Source: Heliocidaris tuberculata (Eukaryota > Echinodermata > Echinoidea > Camarodonta > Echinometridae). Taken from it: 64,000 nucleotides of DNA. The first letter of the stretch is position 1. Every line of letters starts with the position of its first letter. A program made the position numbers and the translations under genes. Shown here piece by piece: positions 57,278-64,000 of the stretch. The notes under the pieces are model-generated. The model saw nothing but the letters and a program-made list of their open reading frames with translations, had not been told where the DNA came from and did not search any database. The stretch is from the NCBI GenBank assembly GCA_025618425.1, contig CM046845.1, positions 34,870,277 through 34,934,276 on the forward strand, written 5' to 3'.

Positions 57278-57444
57278 TATAAAACCAGAGTCTGTACTTG
57301 CAGACTAGGTACACTGACGTATTGATATATATAGCCCATATCTTGCGCAATCATGATCGACCATCATTGTAGGATCTAGACTCGAGAGCGGAATAGATAA
57401 GAACGGAGACAGACTGTCTGCAACGAAGTTCCAGATTTTCCGAG
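57278..57444 (+). promoter_or_regulatory. Possible TATA promoter and 5' noncoding exon on plus strand
   Basis: TATAAAA at 57278-57284 is followed about 160 nt later by a good donor, CCGAG|GTACGTC (exon end 57444). No sustained reading frame lies between, so this would be a 5'UTR exon. The nearest plus-strand gene is the F-box gene 6 kb downstream. A GC-rich, CpG-bearing block at 57530-57700 follows. This is speculative. Confidence 0.25.
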
Positions 57445-57880
57445 GTACGTCTTCATATAAATTTTACACAGGTTTCGGTAGCGGGGTTATTTGAATAATA
57501 TGAATTCTTCACATATAAGCTTAACATTAAGTCAAGTTTTGGACTCGGAGACATCGTCATCGGACTGATCGAGTCGACCGCGCCGTGACCGGGCGCGCCT
57601 AGCGCCTGAGCTGAGTCTGAGAGACGCGCGGCTCCAATGATCTGAGGAAGGACATTCTCTCTGCTCTGCACTGGCTGCTGCATGCATGCGCAGCTGCATT
57701 GTCTTTGACTTTGACCATGTTGACTGGAAGAGTTCACTCTCCTGGGGCATGTTTCTTGAAACCAGTGACAAGACAGTCATAACTTTGTCCGCCAACTACA
57801 AAGATATCTAGTAATTTTAGTATCATGTCAACCAGGATCTGGACATAAGAGGCATCACTACCTGCGTCCAGAACTCAACC

Positions 57881-58386
57881 TTAAAGGGAAAGTTCACCCT
57901 GAAGATTACTTGAGTTTAAAAAATGCAGAAAAAATAAAGAAAAATATTGGCGAAGGTTTGATGAAAATCGGTCAAATAATAAAAGAGTTATGAGTATTTA
58001 AAGTTTTGGATTCGTGACGTCACATGCGAGCAGCTGCCCATTGGTCATGTAATAAATATTCCATATATTCGCATTTTTTTTTACGTTCCACGATAAATTT
58101 ATATTGTTTCTTTTCAGAATCTAGTATTGAATAACATTTCTGACAATATATCAAATGCACAGACGAAAATATTCTAAATTTTCTGAGAAAACTGTATTTT
58201 ATGGAATATTTATCACATTACATCATGGAGGAGCTGCTCGCATGTGACGTCACAAAATCAAAACTTCAAAAGTCCATAACTCCGTTATTCTTTAACGGAT
58301 TTTGTCCAAACTTTCGCCAATATTTTTCTTTATTTTTTCTGCATTTTTTAAACTCAAGTAATCTTCGGGGTGAACTTTCCCTTTAA
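57881..58386. mobile_element. TTAAAGG-family MITE (506 bp)
   Basis: TTAAAGGGAAAGTTCACCCT and GGGTGAACTTTCCCTTTAA are inverse. The pairing continues through AAGATTACTTGAGTTTAAAA, giving arms over 120 bp. A GTGACGTCACATGCGAGCAG segment is also mirrored. One of the best-preserved copies. Confidence 0.85.
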
Positions 58387-58389
58387 GTA

Positions 58390-59560
58390 ACCTTAAGTAT
58401 GTCTATGATCTTCCTAAACGGTTTCGCGAAGAGCTTACTAGCTAGCTAGACATCTCGTATTAAATATTGATACTATAGTATTGACGAGAATAGGATCTCA
58501 CACGTAGCCTTGCCTTTTGTTGAAATTACACTATGTTTTTGAAAGCTAAATTTAACTAAACTGCAAATATTTGATTGAATTAGGAAATAAAAGAAAATCG
58601 AAAACTGAAGAAAGGTATTGTAATTTTAATTATTTGTTTTCACATAACCTGCACGCTTGTCATGATACAAAATGTGATTTTCAAGTTCATTATGGTAGCA
58701 CGTCATTTTCATGCTAATCGATCAGATATGAAAGACCCATATTATGCCATCAGAAGTTAAGAGACTTACTAAATCCATTTTAATTACACAACATCCTAGC
58801 AACAGTTATGAATTTATAATTTTTCTAGATTACAATACTTTGCATTTCTTATCAGTAGGTTTGCTTTTTGTTCTTGCCCAATGTTTATTTGTCAATAGTA
58901 GACCTATGATATTTTCAATTTTTATTTTGGTTTTCATGATTTTGAAAAAAATTTCCTTTCGTATTAAAGACACCTCAATCAAACTGTTTTTATTTTATTT
59001 TTTGTATTTTTATCCATTAGAATTCGGAAAGAGTGTTCATTCACTATACATGTAGTTCAGGAGAAACAAGCCTTGAATAGAAACACAGCACAATTTCCTA
59101 TAATTTCCATACATGTAGTATAAACGTGGATAAATTCCAGATTAAGTGAATGCGTAGAAAGATAATTTTGAAGGAGTTGTAAAAGTATGTAGCGTCCCTT
59201 TTTTGCCAATCATAATCTACCCAATAAACGACATGACATGTGATGGCGCTGCATGTCGACTAAAAAAGATATGAAGGGGTTGGATGCATCATAAGTCCTT
59301 GTCTTGCTAGTTGTTGAGCTTAGCAAAGATGGCTTCGTAAAGCATGTAGTGGGCAACTAGCTAACTAACGCTGACTTAGTCAAGATGTTAGATGATGGTT
59401 TCGAGAAACAGGCCCCTGAGTCCTGTGTCGGCTGTTGTTGCACTGGGACCACGTCTAGCTCCATTGACTGCCTCTACATTTTCATGGAGACTGAATGGCC
59501 TCCAATGCAATGGTACGGGGTGGTAATGATGGGTCTTGCAGTCAGATCAGAGTGAGATGA
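58390..59560. other. AT-rich intergenic DNA with one short repeat fragment
   Basis: A 103-codon frame at 58744-59055 is hydrophobic and AT-driven with no recognised motif. Near 59415 is a partial CTGAGACTACGTCTGG-type repeat (TTGCACTGGGACCACGTC). Nothing else is supported. Confidence 0.35.
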
Positions 59561-61330
59561 ATTAAATTGAACTGAACTGAAAAGGTATTTATTAAAACCC
59601 ATTTAACAGCTCAAGAGCTGAATTACATGGAGTATACATTCATCATGCAAAAGAATACACAGTAAAATAAAATTCAATATATACGATTAGATAAACGTTC
59701 ATGTTTACAAAAACATCAAAGACATTATGTGGCAAAATAAGATTAAGATGCATAAACTGAAGGGAGAGAAATGGAAAAAGAAAATGTGAAAGAAGGAGGG
59801 AAATAAAAGAGAGAAAGAGAAAAAGATAGGTATAGATGAGGAAGAGAAAGTGAGTAAAAAAAAATGGGAGAGAGAGAGAGACAGGAGAAAAGAGAATGAC
59901 TTATATATCATATTCAAAACCAAATCTTTATCAAGTGTAATAAGTCGAATAGAGGGTAGATTCAGACTCATAAAAATTGTAATTATGAATTTAGATTTCT
60001 AAAGTAAAGAGGGAATAAGTGATGAATGAAAATGAAAGAGATTTACAGAGAGAGATGAAGAGAGAAAGAGAAAGAGGGGGAGAGGAGAGAAACAGGAGTA
60101 AGGGAAAAAGAGAGAGGGAGTGTAAAGGAAGTAAGAAAGAGGATGAGAAACCATATTATAAGAGTTGAAAAGAAATGTACATAGATATAAGACAATTTAT
60201 ACATGTACTAGCAAAAGAGTATGAAAATTGATATTTATAGGTTTGAAAAACTTTGAAATTATAAATTCATAGAACAACTTTAAAAACATAGGACTGGAGT
60301 AGTGCAGTTATCAACAGATCATGAAAGTTTTGGAAATTAATCATTTGTGAAGGTCTTATTAAGAAGAATTTGACAAATTAAATTGAGAAAAAAATTAATG
60401 CAGAACAATTATCATTTGGATAAAAGGCACCAAAGTGTATAGAACGACAAATGGATGGAAGTTTATGTGCTGGGAATTACGACAATATAAGTTTTATCAC
60501 GTGCAAAAAGATTGCAAATACAAATGCAAAATCTTACAGTGATAAGTTATTAGTTTCACTGTAAGTTCTTATGAAGTTTCATTCTACAAGGTAGGGCAGA
60601 GAACTGTTCCGAAAGCGGTTAGTTTTGCATCTGAATTGTTGGTATTTTGGAGTAATTTCTTAAAGTCAGGTAGGTGTTCTTTTTTGGAGGTAACCACATG
60701 TGACAAAGAGCATTTTTCACCACTGATTTTGCAAAATCAGAACATAGTTTTCTTTTTCTTGCTTCTATAATTTCAAGATTACATTTGACAGCCATCCACA
60801 TAAGTGGTATACAATGCTCCCAGCATGATTCTACTTGTAAACTCTTTTTTGTTGTTGATTTGTTCGAGGCTTTTGATATGTTTTTGAGTGAGCCCTCCAT
60901 TAAAATCAGGTACGCAATATTCCATGATTGGACGGATGTAGCCAACATACACTGTTTTTATGTCAGATAGACAGAGACCATATTGTTTCATGAGTCTAAA
61001 CAAATACAATTTGGGGTTACATTTTTTTTCAAAACTTCTGCTACATGTATGCAGGTCCCATTTGAGGTTTAATTGTATTTTAACACCGAGAATCTGAGGA
61101 TTGTACATTTTGTAGAACTGAATCATTGATAAAAAGAGATGTAGGGGGATGGGATTTCTCAAGAAGTGAACATCCATTGTGAAACATTTGGTCGGGTTTA
61201 GTCTCATATGGTTTTGAAGAGACCAGCATTCTTGAAGTCCATTAAGTACACTTTGTAACACTGAGCGATCTGACTGTTTACGACAATCCGACAAAAATAG
61301 ATGCTCCGACTTTTTTTTCACTCTTTACTT
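59560..61330 (-). mobile_element. 5'-truncated CR1/L2-like LINE with long purine/pyrimidine-rich 3'UTR
   Basis: On the minus strand, 61320-60780 encodes the later RT region: MRLNPTKCFTMDVHF, ILGVKIQLNLKWDLHT, KLYLFRLMKQYGL and YIRPIMEYCVPDFNGGLTQK. After a frameshift near 60780, ARKRKLCSDFAKSVVKN follows, and after another, CKTNRFRNSSLPYLVE near 60600. The catalytic YxDD is upstream of the break and absent. The 3'UTR holds (GA)-rich blocks (59760-60150 on plus). The tail, TTCAGTTCAGTTCAATTTAA-like, ends near 59560. It is a dead copy. Confidence 0.75.
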
Positions 61331-61390
61331 CATGTCTTCAGCAAACATACATTTGCTACAATTTCCCATTAATCTGACACTTCACTAATA

Positions 61391-61869
61391 CAGTCAAACC
61401 TGCTTTAGCGACACCTGTATTGAAAGACCACCTGTGTATAAAGACCACAATTTTCGTTTCCCTTGAAAAGTGTTTCTCATTGAAACATGTATTAAAGGAA
61501 CATGTACATAATGTCTTAATGTGATGAATTAAATGATGATAATTATCATTAGTATATAAATATTTATAATAATGATGATGAATGATAATAATACAAATTA
61601 TGTCAATGAATAAAGATAAATAACTCTTAATTATGTTAGTGATGTTACTGAAAATGAATTTATAAATAATGATGAGAAAACAAAGAAGAAGGAAAAGAAT
61701 AATGATACAGAATGACAACATTCATAAGAACTCTCATAATTATGCTATATATCTATATTATTATGTATCAATCTGTATTTGAGTTGATTATTACCTGTAT
61801 GTATATTTTCAGTTGTAGATCAATGCAAGTAAACAAGACAAATTTCCTTATATGGACAATAAAGCAATA

Positions 61870-61916
<47 letters not shown>

Positions 61917-63460
61917 CGGATTAATGTAAAGACCACCTGCTCATAAAGACCTTTCTGCTTGTCTCCCTTGAGCAGTCTTTATATTCATGTTTCACTTAAA
62001 TAAGAAACTGCAAAATAGTTATGATGGGGTGACAAAAGAAAAAGTTTGCAACTTTGCACACACTTTAAAAATTGTTAGAAATGTGATATTTGATCCATGG
62101 TTTCTCATATTCTACAATAATTTATTTAGATCAATTTAGAGATCTACCAAACAGAAACCAAAATTTCAGACTACAAAATCAGTCCAACAAGAAGATTAAT
62201 CAACAAAGAATTTTAGAGATGTTGCAATCTCAAAATTTGATATCAGATTGCAACGCGCTGCAACTCATAACTATAAGGTCATAAACTTTGGGCACGCAAG
62301 TTTATAGTCCGACTTGTCAGACGCGCCAGGACCCACGAGTGCCGTAGCCTAGGCCAAGATTCTAGCCCCTCTATCTTTGATGAAATAAAGCCTGGAGGCT
62401 GAGCCTGAAGCAGTTGTCGCCGGAACAATTGTTGCCGGAGCATATGCCGGAGCACTGCAGTATGCAGTGGGATTACTACCGCAGGGTTTGTAGTTTAGCT
62501 GCTGGAACTGTGGCTTAGGGACTCATCCAGAATAAGTTTAAAGGTCTTTTGACCACATCCTTGGCAAGAGATCTATTCTAGGTCGAGGTCTCTAACCTTT
62601 CATAAACCCTCAACACCGTGTAAAGGAGCAGAATATAATATAGGACTTTATAAATTTATGAATGTACATGTACATGTACCTGCATCAAAATAATACACAT
62701 AATACCCACATTTTTTGGGCAAATGCCAGGTTAATCAACATTTGGATAACATTGTCATCATGGTCATGCTTAGTGAAAATGAGCAATAACATCAGAATGC
62801 TTGACTGGGCGGTAATTCAACTAAACCCGACCCAGTACTCATTTGACAGACGATCATGAAAAACTTCTTACTGTGCCAAGGGGTTTAGCTCTCTTCAAAA
62901 TTTTACCAAATTGTGATCAATGCTTACTTTTCAAATGTCTGCACATCATTAACCATCTGTTATTTTACAAAATATTGTGTACAAAATTTGTAGGAAATTT
63001 AATACCATTTCTTATGATACCAAACATTATTACTTTATCCAACTTTATGCATAAGAATTATTGAAAATTACATTTGAGTTTCTTTTTTGTCCATTAATTT
63101 TTGGTTTCCCATTTGTGTGCTATTTTTTAATGTTGAAATATGGTATCATTTTGAAAATCTGCAATTTTCTCTGAAAATTTCTATGGTAGCATATAATTAT
63201 AATCATAATTTAGAATGCTTGATTTACATGTATGCTCAAAATGTTGATATTAAATAACCACCATATACATTGTACCTTTTCTGTGGTCGAGCAATTGGTG
63301 AATGAAAATGACAAGTCTATCTGTCACATATACATGACATCGGCACTGAAAGAGTTTAGTTTATTCACTGTAAGTTTTATGCAGGCTAAAACTATCTTTG
63401 GCTGATTTAAGATATCGCTTCATAGATCCAACTGCTCAGAGTTTTCTCTTTTAAAAATCC
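61391..63460. other. AT-rich DNA, possible first intron of the F-box gene
   Basis: It starts with TACAGTCAAACCTGCTTTAG, a mariner-like end without a clear partner. AAGACCACCTG recurs at about 61428 and 61930. A (TA)n microsatellite lies at 61877-61911. A GC-richer patch at 62290-62480 has three GCCGGA units. No exon is supported. Confidence 0.4.
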
Positions 63461-63468
63461 TCAATCAG

Positions 63469-63663
63469 GAGTTGGATATCACCAAGAAAGGCTTGGACCA
63501 GTGGCCTTGGCCATGATGGAGATGGATACCCTTCCCCCGGAGCTGATCACCAGTATATTCTGCAGATTGCCAGGCAAAGACTTGGCGAGTGTGGCCCAAA
63601 CCTGCAAGAAATTTCATGAAGCTGCACTGGTAGAGGCCATCTGGCTATTAAAATGCAAAGAAG
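63469..63663 (+). CDS. FBXO31-like F-box protein, first coding exon; continues past right edge
   Basis: F-box proteins are substrate receptors of SCF (SKP1-CUL1) ubiquitin ligases; the F-box itself binds SKP1. From the ATG at 63513 the exon encodes 50 residues plus 1 nt, beginning MMEMDTLPPELITSIF and including LPGKDLASVAQTCKKF and IWLLKCKE, ending GAAG|GTACAA. The LPPEL..IF..LPGxDLxSxAQxCxKF pattern is closest, from memory, to FBXO31, a receptor linked to cyclin D1 turnover and DNA damage. The frame is open upstream to a CAATCAG acceptor at 63468, so coding could start earlier, but GGCCATGATGG is a good start context. The rest of the gene is outside the window. F-box is sure; FBXO31 is moderate. 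Confidence 0.8.
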
Positions 63664-64000
63664 GTACAAAATAATTTGATAAGGACATTTTGTTTCAGTA
63701 GCTACGTTCATACAGGACTTGTAGTTTTGAAACTTTAAGTTAACGAAACAGCGACTCACTAACCAAGACGAGGGTTAACACGGGCCCGAAACAACGATGC
63801 TCGTTGTTCTGAAACTACAAGACAAGCGATCGTCGTTAACACCATAAGTAGATACATGTACTACCGATTGTATGTACAGTATATGTACAGATCCTGCGTT
63901 CATAATTTGCGCAAGTGGTATGACCCGGAAGATTAACATTCAACAGAGAGGTCATCGTTAGCTACGAGCTTGCCAAACTTAAACTTTATTCTGTCCACAT
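63664..64000. other. Start of F-box gene intron with imperfect inverted repeat
   Basis: CTTGTAGTTTTGAAAC near 63718 pairs with CTGAAACTACAAG near 63810. Between them, AACAACGATGCTCGTTGTT forms a small hairpin. It may be a small palindromic repeat. Confidence 0.4.

Noticed and set aside
57453..57795. Minus-strand GC-rich frames of 87-94 codons as an exon
   Set aside because: Overlapping frames in a CpG-rich block with no convincing splice sites or homology.
58744..59055. 103-codon hydrophobic frame
   Set aside because: AT-driven Leu/Ile/Phe content, no start context or homology.

Overview
This is a gene-sparse, intron-rich and repeat-dense eukaryotic window. It most likely comes from a marine deuterostome, probably an echinoderm such as a sea urchin. 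That assignment is an inference from the gene set (ELMO, CFAP90, an FBXO31-like F-box gene), the GT-AG introns, the low overall GC, the many short inverted-repeat transposons and the very long G/C homopolymers. Nothing prokaryotic was seen: no operons, CRISPR arrays or insertion sequences.

Gene layout. (1) 1.8-11.4 kb, minus strand: ten consecutive coding exons of an ELMO gene (engulfment and cell motility, the DOCK-GEF partner). They give the first 358 residues; the 3' part lies beyond the left edge. All splice phases agree. (2) 22.3-24.1 kb, plus strand: a complete three-exon CFAP90-like gene (C5orf49 family, axonemal) of 142 residues. (3) 31.65-40.48 kb, minus strand: a three-exon gene for a nuclear-type protein of about 2,565 residues. 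One exon is 6.4 kb. The protein has ten zinc-finger-like modules of two spacing classes, SUMO-interaction-like motifs and an acidic N-terminal repeat region. I cannot assign it to a named family. A candidate promoter and first exon lie near 54.46-54.58 kb. (4) 63.5 kb to the right edge, plus strand: the first coding exon of an F-box gene resembling FBXO31, with a possible TATA promoter near 57.28 kb. The four genes belong to separate processes and show no sign of working together.

The rest is mobile and repetitive DNA. It includes three CR1/L2-type LINE remnants (0.86-1.65, 48.0-49.7 and 59.6-61.3 kb) and tRNA-derived SINEs. hAT-like miniature elements with exact 8-bp target duplications sit at 14.45, 28.05 and 56.60 kb. 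A long-TIR element at 14.3-16.2 kb carries one of these nested in its left arm. There are TA-flanked miniature elements in the CFAP90 intron and at 46.7 kb, at least eight copies of a TTAAAGG-ended family, and six copies of an AACCCTTTC-ended family. Tandem arrays sit at 30.9-31.4 and 44.3-45.15 kb, and a 1-kb polypyrimidine tract at 45.3-46.3 kb. The block from 14.3 to 21.9 kb is a nest of transposon ends, internal duplications and poly-G tracts with no host gene I can support.

The most promising unexplained objects are the giant zinc-finger gene, the link between hAT-type termini and internal poly-G/C tracts, and the 16.3-21.8 kb composite with paired inverted ends and degenerate subterminal repeats. 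No family name here was confirmed by a database search.
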